This document shows positions 54,288 through 64,000 of a DNA stretch of 64,000 nt, piece by piece. Below the pieces are notes generated by a model. That model saw only the letters and a program-made list of their open reading frames with translations. It made no database searches and was not told the DNA's origin. The translations under genes were made by a program, and so were the position numbers. Within the stretch, counting starts at the first letter, position 1; every line of letters starts with the position of its first letter. Source of the DNA: Paragordius varius (taxonomy: Eukaryota > Nematomorpha); contig OZ176055.1 of assembly GCA_964247055.1 (NCBI GenBank), positions 3,968,001 through 4,032,000 on the forward strand, given 5' to 3'.

Positions 54288-54638
54288 ACCTAATTTGAAA
54301 ACTGCTAGTATCAATATTTATATCTTAATTATAACCTATTTTGTCCAAGTTGTAATTTCCGTAAGCTAAATGTTTGGCGTGAAAAAGGTGCAGTGGTGAT
54401 TTTAAAGGTCACATAATGCAAAGTTTTAAAATGACCCAATATCGAATATGTTATGAATTTTATATTTTGAAATCGCTCCGTTGTTTAACTAACTACTAAT
54501 GATGTTTTATGATGTCCATAATGACAATTTTAAAGATATCGTTTTCCGAAACTTCAAAAAATTATTCAAAAATATAAAAAAAGGTAAAACCGTAATTCAT
54601 CCTTAATTTTTGCGGCTTAGATTTTTTGTAAGCGCATA

Positions 54639-56718
54639 AAACGTGAATTATTTTGGTTAAAATATAATTAATTTATTTGGGTACTCAATTAATTATAACA
54701 GTAAATTATCCATAATTAATAATAACGTATCAGCGGATGTGTTTAATTTAATGTTAGACCTCATCTGATTTTTATCAGATATACACAGGAAATTTTGGTG
54801 TGTCTCATAATAGGCTAGTGTACAAAAACTAAATGTTTTTAGACAAATCTGATTCTTAAGCTCAAATTTTTAGATCTCTCTAACCCACATATACAAATTT
54901 AGACGTTGTATAAATTTTTTTGATTCACTCTTAAAATATCTGCCATTTTAGACACTTTATTTTCTAAATATCATAGTTTATTGAAACAAAAGCTTAAAAA
55001 TTATATATTTTACCATTAAGTATTTAATTGCAAAGTTATAGCCATTGTGATTCATAAATTTTATAACAATGCCAAGTGTTTAAAATCAGTTTTTTGAGTT
55101 TAATTTCTTTATATGCAACTTGATCCCCAATATCGTTTCATATAAGTCATTGAGTTACTCTATTCAAAAATATAAAAATTTAAAGAACTACATTTTTTTA
55201 CCCTGGCGCACTTAAAGATAAATCTCATAGATAATCTGATCGGCTGCTTAAGTCGATCTATTTGGCTTAATATGGATCGAAAGCATTTGTAATTTACGTT
55301 GAACTCCAACACCTGATTACTTTTTTATCACTCACAATTTTTTTTTAAAAAATAAATTTAATTATAACAAATTGACAGCACATATACATAATATAAATCA
55401 GGGGTGAGTCATATGTCGCCCTTCAAAATATTATATGCGGCATATGAAACATCTGGAAAATTAACCAATAAATATGAAATTATATAAATCGTAACACTGC
55501 TATTAATCTTTAGTAATGATATTCCTTTAAACAAATTCTGAATGAGTATATTATTCAAATTTTGGCAAAGAATTAGCAAAAATCGTTGTTTCAATGTTTA
55601 TGCTTGTCAATCATATAATTATATAATCATGCCCTAAAGACTAACCAAATATTTTGGTCAAAAGTAGGGCCCTCGAAGCCATTTGTGTGGTTCAACTCTG
55701 TCTTTAATATAACTAAATGCTTTTTAATATTTATTTTTGTTTTTGAACATATATAGAAAGAAGTTTACAATTCTATAAATATCAACGAATGATTGTTTTA
55801 GGCACCTTGATACGCTTGTAATCAATAAATTTGGATGGCATAAAAAATCCATACGTTTCGGATTCTGATTAATCAAAAGGGGCTCTTTGAAATTGGGTTC
55901 CGTTATTTAATGTTTCATTTTTTGGCTACAACCATCTATGCATGGTAGATACTTTGTTTCTAGTTGTATGATGCTTAACTTATCCAAAGTTTTATTGTGT
56001 TAATACTTTTCAGTTTACAATAGGGAAATGGCTAAATTATTTGCCTTTAATATACATTAAATTTCGGACAGATTTATTTTGATATTCAATGGCGTAGCAG
56101 TGTTTAACAAAATATCATTGAGCCATAACTTTTATTAATTACTCATTCCTTCAATTTTTGTGAAACTGTGGCTATGTTTTTTAAATTTTCTATTTTTCTG
56201 GAAATGAATGATACAGAAACGGGAGATGAATGATCAATACATTTGTTAAGGAGAGGATGGATATGGTATGGTTACTATAACTGTCTGGCTGATTCATGTT
56301 TGTTATCTTGAACACATTTTCCAACTCTACCAAATGTTTTTATAAATATGGTTTCATTTACTCGTATTGTAAATAATTTGTGAGTTTTTGTTGTATGTAT
56401 TTATGGCTATTGATTATTATTATATTTATCCCCAATATCGGTTTGAAAAGTTAATAGCCTGAAGCTGAATTCATTAGTTATTGGGCCTTTTTAGTGAGTT
56501 TATAAGATGGATATTTGCGCTGCATGCATCCAAAATCAAGTTAATATATATTATAAAATTATAATATTGAGATGTTGTATGAATAAATATTTCGATTGTT
56601 GATTATGGGTGGAATCTAAAATGTAAAAAATTTTAAATACTTTCAAAGATATTTTAAAATAAATATAACGCTATCTTAGAATACATGTTTAAAATAAATT
56701 TAAAAGCAACAATTACAT
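54639..56718. other. AT-rich spacer with a possible orphan hAT end
   Basis: No gene was recognised. At 55399, CAGGGGTGAGTCATATGTCG followed by CCC looks like a hAT left terminus of the type seen at 41880, but no matching right end was found. Confidence 0.4.
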
Positions 56719-56724
56719 TTTATT
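56719..56724 (-). promoter_or_regulatory. Candidate polyadenylation signal of the lysine-rich gene
   Basis: AATAAA on minus, about 55 nt past the stop codon at 56779-56781. Confidence 0.45.
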
Positions 56725-56778
56725 ATAAGACCCTTAATAAAGCTAACAAGTGTATTTTTGGCAGTTATGTATATTACT

Positions 56779-57948
56779 TTAAAAATAGGAGGAGAATATG
56801 GGAGCCAAGCAATTGGAACCCATTATGTCTGGCAGATTGTGACTGTTTTCCTGGCCGGGCAATGGACAGATAGGTACGGGCTCTGTGAAAATTCTACCTC
56901 TTCTCCTTCTAATATACGGGAGATCATCGCTTGAATCAGAATTTCCAAAATAGGAACACTTACATCTGCAATAAATGGTTTGAAATAATATTATATTGTA
57001 AAATAAGTTAATAAGTGTAAAAGATAAGTCTTACTTTGAACACAAGATATTTAGCTTTTTCATTCTTGGCATTGGCGATGATTTTCGGGAATCTGCTGAC
57101 CGAGTTCGCCATACGCGCGAACGATAGAACGCCCGTTTCCCGCTAATAACTCTATGGGTGTAATAAGCTGGGAATCGATCGGCAATCGATTGTCTGACCT
57201 CGCTTCTACTGTGGAGACAATTGGTTTCCCTTATTGGGGTTTCAACAACATTTTCCAGCATTTCTTGTTTAGCCAATATAGCCGCTTCTTGCACGATTTG
57301 AATGGCAGTGTCTTCAATATCCTCATCATTCATACTAATGGGTTCATTTAGAATGTTATGATCGTCTATTTTCTCAATCTTTCTATCTGAGATCGCCTTA
57401 TTGTGACATACATTACTTAAATTTATATTTGATGTTCTAATTTCCAAAGGTACATCATCAACCATTTCTATTGTCTTAATGCGTTTAACGTTTTTCTTAG
57501 CTTTGGTTACACGTTTATTGGCAACTTTCTTTACTTTCTTTTTCTTTTTAACCATTCCATATTTTGAGCAATCAACTTTGGGAGCCTTGTTTTTACGAAA
57601 AGATTGACGTGCTTCAGGTTTTTTAGATTTGTTTTTGCGGACAATTTTAGTTTTCTGTTTGGGAGTTTTTGCTTTTCTTTTTTTACCTTTGGTGGTAGAA
57701 ACTCTATAATTAGTTTTATTTTTTGAAGGTGTTTTTGGTTTTTGTGCACTTATAGGTTTTTTCAAACCTTTTTTCTTAACATTTTTGTTTTGCGATCTCA
57801 TTTTTCGGTTTTTATGCTCCTTTTTCTTGATAAAATTTTGTTGGTTTTTTCGTTTTGCCGGTTTAGCCTTTACTTTGGGTGCTTTGGTTTGCGATAATTT
57901 TTGTTTTTTAGTATTAGTTTTTAAAGCAACAGAATATTTGCGTTTCAT
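56779..57948 (-). CDS. Unknown lysine-rich basic protein, 2 exons, 366 residues
   Basis: Exon 1 runs 57948-57035, exon 2 56965-56779, with a 69-nt intron (AAA|GTAAGA donor, TTTATTGCAG acceptor). The splice replaces an immediate stop and adds 61 well-composed residues. Residues 1 to about 165 are extremely Lys-rich, with repeated AKPAK/TKKQK/PKQKTK-type runs like a linker-histone tail or nucleolar protein. About 166-240 is mixed and acidic (MNDEDIEDTAIQIVQEAAIL). About 245-300 is Arg/Ser-rich (YYTHRVISGKRAFYRSRVWR). The C-terminus has CKCSYFGNSDSSDDLPYIRR. No known domain was recognised. The composition suggests a nuclear DNA- or RNA-binding protein, possibly a sperm basic protein, but that is inference. 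It has no gene neighbours within 6 kb. Start chosen at the first ATG before the Lys-rich run. Confidence 0.75.
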
Positions 57949-58443
57949 TTTTCAATGATATTTAGCAAGTAATTGTGTAAGTAATGTTAGACAATCAATT
58001 TTAAAATGATTGTTAAACCTATATAGTATATAAGATCTATATGATAATATTTAAATTTAATATATGTTGTAACATCAATAAAACATTGGGAATATAACAA
58101 AATTATTATTAATTCTTTGAAAATAAATAAATTTGACAACAGATAATTAAATAATTAAAACTAAAAAAATTATACATATTTGTCTAAAGTAACCAAATTA
58201 ATTTTAAAGCCCCCGCAAAAAATTTGTAATGTTCTCATCAAAGATATACACATAATTCATAAATAAACGGTCCGACCGAACTATACTTAAAGCCAAATTT
58301 AAAATATACATATATACCTAAGGAAGCTTTTCAGTCATGTATTATTAGATGTAACTTCTTTAAACATTTTTCTATAATGTAGCGAGTTATTTCATATATT
58401 ATTTAGAAAATAAAAAAATTTTTGTTTTTAAATTAGCCCATTG
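57949..58443. other. AT-rich upstream region of the lysine-rich gene
   Basis: Should hold its promoter. No specific motif can be supported. Confidence 0.4.
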
Positions 58444-58451
58444 GTCTATGC

Positions 58452-60088
58452 CAGGCTTCCCATGGGTCGCGACCCCATTTGGGGTCGCCAGTGATAAAAA
58501 TACAATTTAAGAAAAAATGTTTTTCAACTAGTAAAATTATTGTTATAAAGAAAAATAGCAATCATCGTAGATAAATATATCATAAAATCTTCGTTCGGAA
58601 AGCTTATACCAGTACTTCTATCCCGATCATTATATTATATATATTTATAAAAATGTAAAATTTTGACTTTGTCATCTGTTTCCGGAAAACCGGTAGACCC
58701 ATTCAAATCCAAATGTCAAAAAATATAATAATTAATGATTGCCCCGACAACAGCTTCGCCCTTTTTTGAATTAGGCTCCCAGTTCGGGCCCACCCCGTGT
58801 AAAAAAACAGGTTTTTTTGAAAACACAAGTTCACAAAAATCGTGTCTTTGAGATAATTTTCCTGAAAACGTGTTGGACCATTCGATTTCAAATATGATTA
58901 TTTTTATTTCGATTGCGATAGTCGGCTTGTTTTTTTATTTAAGCTCTCTTTTTACCCGTTCCCCGTAAAATACCATTTTTTGCCCAAAATTTGAGACCGT
59001 TAAAATTCACTGAGGATTTCAGGTATTCCCTGTTATAAGGCAAAATTTTAGTATTGCGTTTTTTTAATATTTGCTGCTTGGTAAACAGATAGCCGCTAAA
59101 ACTGCGTAACTATATAGAAATTGCGTTGTTTTGGAGATAATTTACAGAAAAATTATGGAGCCATATCATTAAAAGCTTGAAATATTACCCGTAACTAGGT
59201 AGAAATTAAGGTCGGGCTTTTTCTATTAGCCGTTATTTTGGGGCCATAATGCCCTAAAAATACACCATCATATAACGATTATTTAGTGTTGAGATATTTT
59301 TTCGAATAACCCATGAGACGATGGTATCAAAGAGGATTCCAAATATTTGCCCTAGAAAAGCAAAGAATTTAACTCCGCTTTTTCCATATAGGTCCATAGG
59401 TAGGGGTCTACTGGTTAAAAATTGAGACGCCATACGAAAATGGCGTAGTTTTGGTAATTTTCAAAAAACTTAAGAAGCCACACGTGTTCAGTTAAACACA
59501 TTTCTGGGGAATTTGTATAATATTATTCTTTCCTTTAAAAAGGGACCACAAATGATTTGTTTTTTATATCCCTTGATCCCAGCTGTGTGAACACAGTTTC
59601 GAAATATATCTTTTAACCGTCATTTCGTTAAACGAAAATTTTAAAATAAATCCAATGATAGTTAAATATTAATGTTAATAAGGGGCAGATTAAATATGGT
59701 CGATTTCGACTAATAATATTTGAGCCTTTGAAAAAACCCGTAAAGGATAATTAAAGATATTTTTTTAAACATGTTTTTTATTATTTTTTATCTCCATTAA
59801 CTCTATTTATTGCAAATTATTAAGAATAATTATCGGTGAGATTATGCCACACGAAGCGTGATTGGGCCAGCTATTATCTTATATAAATTTACTATGAATC
59901 AAAAAATGTTATAGAAATTTATAAAAAGTGTAGATTTTTTTGTCAATTTCTTAAAACCAAAATAACCCTGATTATTATTATCAACAAGATTTCTAAGAAA
60001 CTATTATTTTCTTTTATGTTTGTTGGGGTCGTTAAGAAACTCGCAATCATAAATGGGGTCGGGAACTGCAAAAGCTTAAGTAGCCCTG
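58452..60088. mobile_element. hAT-type element 4, non-autonomous, with perfect 8-bp duplication
   Basis: Begins CAGGCTTCCCATGGGTCGCG and ends GCTTAAGTAGCCCTG, with GGGGTCG motifs mirrored inside both ends. The flanks are the identical 8-bp GTCTATGC (58444-58451 and 60089-60096). No transposase could be read. The centre (58636-59510) is repeat R1, also found inside the unrelated hAT element at 37472-39621. Confidence 0.9.
58636..59510. repeat. Dispersed repeat R1, longer copy inside hAT 4
   Basis: Matches 37593-38200 at both ends, with extra sequence in the middle. Three diverged internal modules of the type TTTGGAGATAATTTNC...ACG/ATGG...CCATNNGATT lie near 58845-58890, 59130-59180 and 59440-59490, so the repeat itself has an irregular tandem make-up. 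No conserved reading frame between copies. Confidence 0.75.
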
Positions 60089-60096
60089 GTCTATGC

Positions 60097-61259
60097 CAAT
60101 AAACAATAGGCAACAGCTTTAAAAGATTTTTATGAATATACTAAACAATTCTTTATGAATAGCATTTGTTTGCACATTGTAACTGAGTATGTTTTTCTGA
60201 GTTTGGCATCAATCACATTGGAAACGTGCAATAAGCGACAAGGAAAAGGCTACTAGAATTTATAAAATTATTTGAATTTATTATAGGAATGGAACATTTT
60301 TAATTTTAACCCTAGCTCCACTCGTAAAAAAGTGTCATTTGCTTTATTTTTACTTGTAAGTTTCAATTAATAATTTTTAATTATGTTTATTATACATGTA
60401 TTTATGTTTGACACGGCGTAACTACCTTTTTTAGTTAGCCTTTGATTCCTCAATTATAATTATCACAATATATAAAAATAATCAAAAACCGTATCATTCT
60501 ATTCCTATTATCAAAAAGGAAGCGATTTGTCTCGTACCCTTTATGAGACTGCAGTTTAGCGTCACCTTATATAATTATTTACTAAAATTTACCCTTGGGC
60601 ATAGTTAAATCTGGATCATTTACGTCCATAGTAGAACATATTAAACTCGACACTAAGCTATTTAAATAACTTAAATTTATTGATCCTTGATGTCTAATTA
60701 ACCCAAAAAGGATGTGCTTCTGGGTTAATTTAACTTATAGTTGATTTTAAATGTTCGTTTTCATAATTCAGGTGCCCTGGTTTATTATTTTTATTTGACA
60801 TATATAGTGACAAGGCATTTACACAAAATAAAAAGAAATTTAAATAGAAAAATAGAAAATACATTAACAATTACCAAATATTTATCAAGTAATAGTAACT
60901 TTGGCGAAACAAAGTCAAATTTTTCTAGTATCAATAATAATTTGTTTATTTTTATTATTAGATAAACACTTTAAATCCGTTAAATCAAATTCAGACATGA
61001 ACATACCAAATTCACCTTCAAATACTTTGAATCACCCAAAAAATTTTAAGAAACAGGTATAACCGAAATCGAGATCAAATATAATCAGTATAAGGTTGTT
61101 TGGCCATAAACGCAGGTGTCTATTTTCATGATGATTGAAATGTTAGGATGACTTAAAATGAAGATAAATTTGAAATTTTTGTGTGTGAGCTGGAAATGTT
61201 CAGGCCTATTCGAAATATTAACGGTTAATTTGAAGTGTTTTAGAGAAATTAGTATATAT
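60097..61259. other. AT-rich spacer without recognised gene
   Basis: Nothing supported. The small frame at 60741-60965 is low-complexity. Confidence 0.45.
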
Positions 61260-61797
61260 GGGTAATTTTAAAGTCCTACTGGCAAAAGTATATCATTGGC
61301 GGTAAATGTATCCTTATTATTCTAAAATTTGAATTGCTGGAGGTGTTTTGATATTTTTCCAAACGAGGTTAAAATTATTTTAATGTTTAAAGCCCGAAAT
61401 TCAGACAAAATATAATTAGAACATTATTTCCGATAACCCAATTTGAAAACTGCTAGTATAAATATTAATATATTATTTATAACATATTTTAATGTCCAAG
61501 GTGTAATTCCCGTAGGCTTTACTAAATGATTAGTGTGAAAAGGGTGCAATGGTGAGTTAAGGTAACATAATGCAAAGTTTTAAAATGACCCAATATCGAA
61601 TATGTTTAAATAATATATTTTGAAATCGCTCCGTTGATTAACTAACTAGTAATGAAGTTTTGTGATGTCCATGAAAATGGTAATTTTGAAGATATCGTTT
61701 TCCGAAACTCTAAAATATTATTCAAAAAATATAAAAAAAGGTAAAACCGTAATTCATGCTTAATTTTTTGCGGTTTATATTTTTTGTAGCATAAAAA
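61260..61797 (+). repeat. Dispersed repeat R2, copy 2 (uninterrupted)
   Basis: Collinear with the two halves of R2 at 51940-52122 and 54296-54638, at high identity with small indels. The ends of the homology carry no obvious inverted repeats, so the element class is unknown. Confidence 0.85.
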
Positions 61798-61800
61798 ATA

Positions 61801-61817
61801 TACACGCGCGCGCGTTC
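61801..61817. repeat. Alternating purine-pyrimidine CG tract
   Basis: TACACGCGCGCGCGTTCG in an otherwise AT-rich setting, immediately after the R2 repeat. Alternating CG runs can adopt Z-DNA. Confidence 0.7.
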
Positions 61818-62244
61818 GACCCATCTGACGCAACTTCAAAAACGAAAAATTCTTAATAAATTTTATATTATATCTATTTATCTTCAAAGTTTATTCTATC
61901 TTTTATCACTTATCCTATACTTTAAATTTTGTTATAACATACCTATTCCCATTTTTGTTTTTGGACGTAGGACTTACCGTTGGCCTTTTCCTATAATTTG
62001 CCTATTAATATTCTCTTTAAATATATAGATTGTATTCTTGGATAAGTATTGTAGCACTATTTTATTTTATTTTTTACTATGACACATAAAATAACCCTTG
62101 ATTTATATTGTTTTATACATAAATTTTGCTTAAAATTTTTTAGTGCGAAATATAATTTCCATTTTTACCTATAGCCCAGGTTTTTTTTTAAACATCTATC
62201 AATTTGTCATAATTAGCTTCAATTTTATTATTTTTATTTGTTTG
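61818..62244. other. AT-rich spacer before the right-hand LINE
   Basis: No gene was recognised. It may include the LINE 5' UTR. Confidence 0.4.
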
Positions 62245-64000
62245 TTTAAAGCTGTCAAATGAATATTGATGTGTATAGTAATAACCGGTCAGGCCTGGCC
62301 AGCCGCGGTTTGGGTGTTGTGGCCAATAATACAAAGAGAATGCAAAGGAATACGGGATGCCTGTATCTTGCTAGTTTAAATGTTGGTTCATTGAAAAGTA
62401 AGTTAAATGATATTGTGAGAATAATGAAAGTTAAACATATTGATATTTTGGCATTACAAGAGACTCGTTACCGCGGAAACGGAGCAAGGACTTTGGAAGA
62501 GAATTTTCGACTATATTACTCAGGTGAAAGTGGCGGACGAAATGGAGTGGCAATTATCATTAATCCCAAATTGTCCAATCAGGTTAAAGAAGTAAGACGC
62601 TATAACAGCCGAATCATGAATTTAGATATTTTGGTAGGTAACGAGGTCATAACAGTATTTATTATATATGCCCCGTAAATAGGTTTACCAAAACAAGAAA
62701 AGGAGCAATTACGAGACTCTAGATAAAAAAATAGTCGCTCTCCCTCAGCTCAGAGTCAAGTTTTTATGTGGGGATTTTAATGGTCATCTTGGTTCAAAAA
62801 GGGAATCTTTTGAAATATGACACGGGGGACATTCTTATGGAGAAAGAAACGAGGAAGGAATTAATTTGCTCAGATTTGCACAATCTCACAATTTGGCGAT
62901 AGCGAACACGTTTTTCGAAAAAAGAGAGAATCATCTAGTAACGTCATCTAGTAACTTTTAAGAGCGGCATAAACAAATCTCAAATAGATTTTATACTTGT
63001 TCCAAGAGACTTATTGAAGCTTGTAATAGATTGTAAGGTCGTGCCAAACTTAGAGGTTAGTTCGCAACATAATTTACTTATTTGTAAATTTTTCGTGAAA
63101 GAAAAGTCTAAACAAAGTGGTTTTTATTCAAAGAGATTAAAATGTATTAAGTGGGAGAAATTATCCGAAAAAAGGCAGGCTTTTATAAAAGAAATACGGT
63201 TATCCGAGGATGGTGGGTTAAATGGTGATTGGGATAAAGTAAGTCAGTTAATCAAAAAGGCAGGAACTCTAGTTTGTGGATTAAAAAGCGGAAAATCTCA
63301 AGTATACAGAGAGGCTTGGCTTTACGATGAAAGAATAATATTGATGTCACGAGAAAAAGGTAAGGCTTTTGACAAATGGAGACATACAAGGAATGATGAT
63401 GATAGAGATAAGTATAAAAGTTTAAACAAGGAATTGAAAAAATTAGTCGGCCAGGTTAAGAAAGAAAAAATGAATTTATTTTATGATGAGTTAAATAGTA
63501 AGAAAGGTTTAAACAAAGTGTATAAAGTTGCGCACCAAAGGAATAAACGCAGGATGGATTTGCCAGGTTATGCGACTGCAAAAAAGGAAAAGATGGAAGC
63601 TTGCTGTGCGAAAATGTAGAAATATTAAAAAGATGTAAAGAGTACTTTGTGAGTTTAGATGAAGGGGTGGGCGAGATATTCTTGCCAAATACAGTTGAAG
63701 CTACTGATAGACCAATAGAAGCAATTACACAAAAGGAAGTAGAATCTAATTTGTTAGAAATGCCAAACAACAAAGCTGTAGGATCGGACGACATAAATAT
63801 AAATTGTTGGAAAGTGCTTGGAAACTCTGGATTAAATTTTTTGGAGCGTGTATTTAATAAAGTTGTTTCAACGTATGAAATCCCGGTTGAATGGAAGGAA
63901 AGTTTAACTGTGCCTTTATTTAAAGGAAAAGATGATATAAATGAATGTAGTAACTATAGAGGGATAAAACTTATGTCGCACACTATGAAATTGTTTGAAA
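62245..64000 (+). mobile_element. RTE-clade LINE, broken, cut by window end
   Basis: A frame from the ATG at 62259 gives 139 residues of AP-endonuclease (LASLNVGSLKSK, HIDILALQETRYRG, GRNGVAIIINPK) and ends in a stop at 62676-62678. The catalytic CGDFNGHLG (about 62765) and a degraded later endonuclease part follow in other frames. A 201-codon frame at 63014-63619 holds the linker. The reverse transcriptase starts near 63660 with NNKAVGSDDI and NYRGIKLMSHTMKLFE, the latter a hallmark of RTE-type enzymes. At least one stop and several frame changes show it is dead. It is a different family from the LINE at 16261-19569. Confidence 0.9.

Larger units (their letters stand above)
51940..54638 (+). 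repeat. Dispersed repeat R2, copy 1, split by a hAT insertion
   Basis: 51940-52122 and 54296-54638 together are collinear with 61260-61797. Shared landmarks are GGGTAATTTTAAAG at the start, TTTCCGATAACCTAATTTGAA across the insertion point, and AAATGACCCAATATCGAATA and AAAGGTAAAACCGTAATTCAT later. No coding region was seen in it. The second copy shows the undisturbed site. Confidence 0.85.

Noticed and set aside
56685-56873. Plus-strand frame with WEPSNWNPLCLADCDC
   Set aside because: It overlaps the second exon of the minus-strand lysine-rich gene, which splices in phase; the plus frame is a shadow.
57531-57749. Second minus-strand basic frame within the lysine-rich gene
   Set aside because: It is a +1 reading of A-rich codons in exon 1; low complexity makes alternative frames open by chance.

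Overview
The window is about 64 kb of very AT-rich eukaryotic nuclear DNA. Introns, poly-T acceptor tracts, a proteasome ATPase gene and a myeloid leukemia factor gene point to a metazoan. The mix of RTE-type LINEs, hAT elements and small TIR elements, and the protein similarities, fit an arthropod best. The species cannot be read from the sequence.

Layout. (1) 1-12763 and 29981-40060 hold two copies of one large repeat. Each has an AT-rich left flank (about 2.4 kb), a GC-richer tandem array of a ~168-bp monomer, and an AT-rich right flank (about 2.3 kb). The first copy has about 47 monomers, with a 10-monomer higher-order repeat of ~1685 bp. The second has about 19 monomers and is interrupted by a hAT transposon. 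(2) 12764-29980 is a transposon-rich spacer: diverged inverted pieces of the same large repeat, a broken LINE (about 16261-19569), a 582-bp TTAA-flanked element, a complete-ended hAT with 8-bp target duplication (20915-24334) and a long-TIR element (27761-28319). (3) 41016-50820 is the genic part. A myeloid leukemia factor (Mlf) gene on + and the 26S proteasome ATPase Rpt3 gene on - converge. Rpt3 reassembles completely from eight exons into 414 residues. (4) 50899-64000 is again mostly mobile DNA: a second TTAA element 78 bp from the Rpt3 start codon, a hAT with GTF2IRD2-like transposase remains (52123-54287), a two-exon gene for an unknown lysine-rich protein (56779-57948, -), a fourth hAT-type element (58452-60088), and an RTE LINE that leaves the window at the right edge.

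The three host genes do not form a pathway. Rpt3 is a core proteasome subunit, Mlf is a chromatin/transcription cofactor, and the lysine-rich protein is unassigned.

The observations I rate highest are a 24-nt GT-AG insertion in Rpt3 that looks like a spliceable intron and sits next to a 39-nt intron in Mlf (both multiples of three without stops), the satellite-carrying repeat with its higher-order structure and differing array sizes, and a hAT element with an internal inverted second copy of its transposase region. No rRNA, tRNA, CRISPR or LTR element was recognised.
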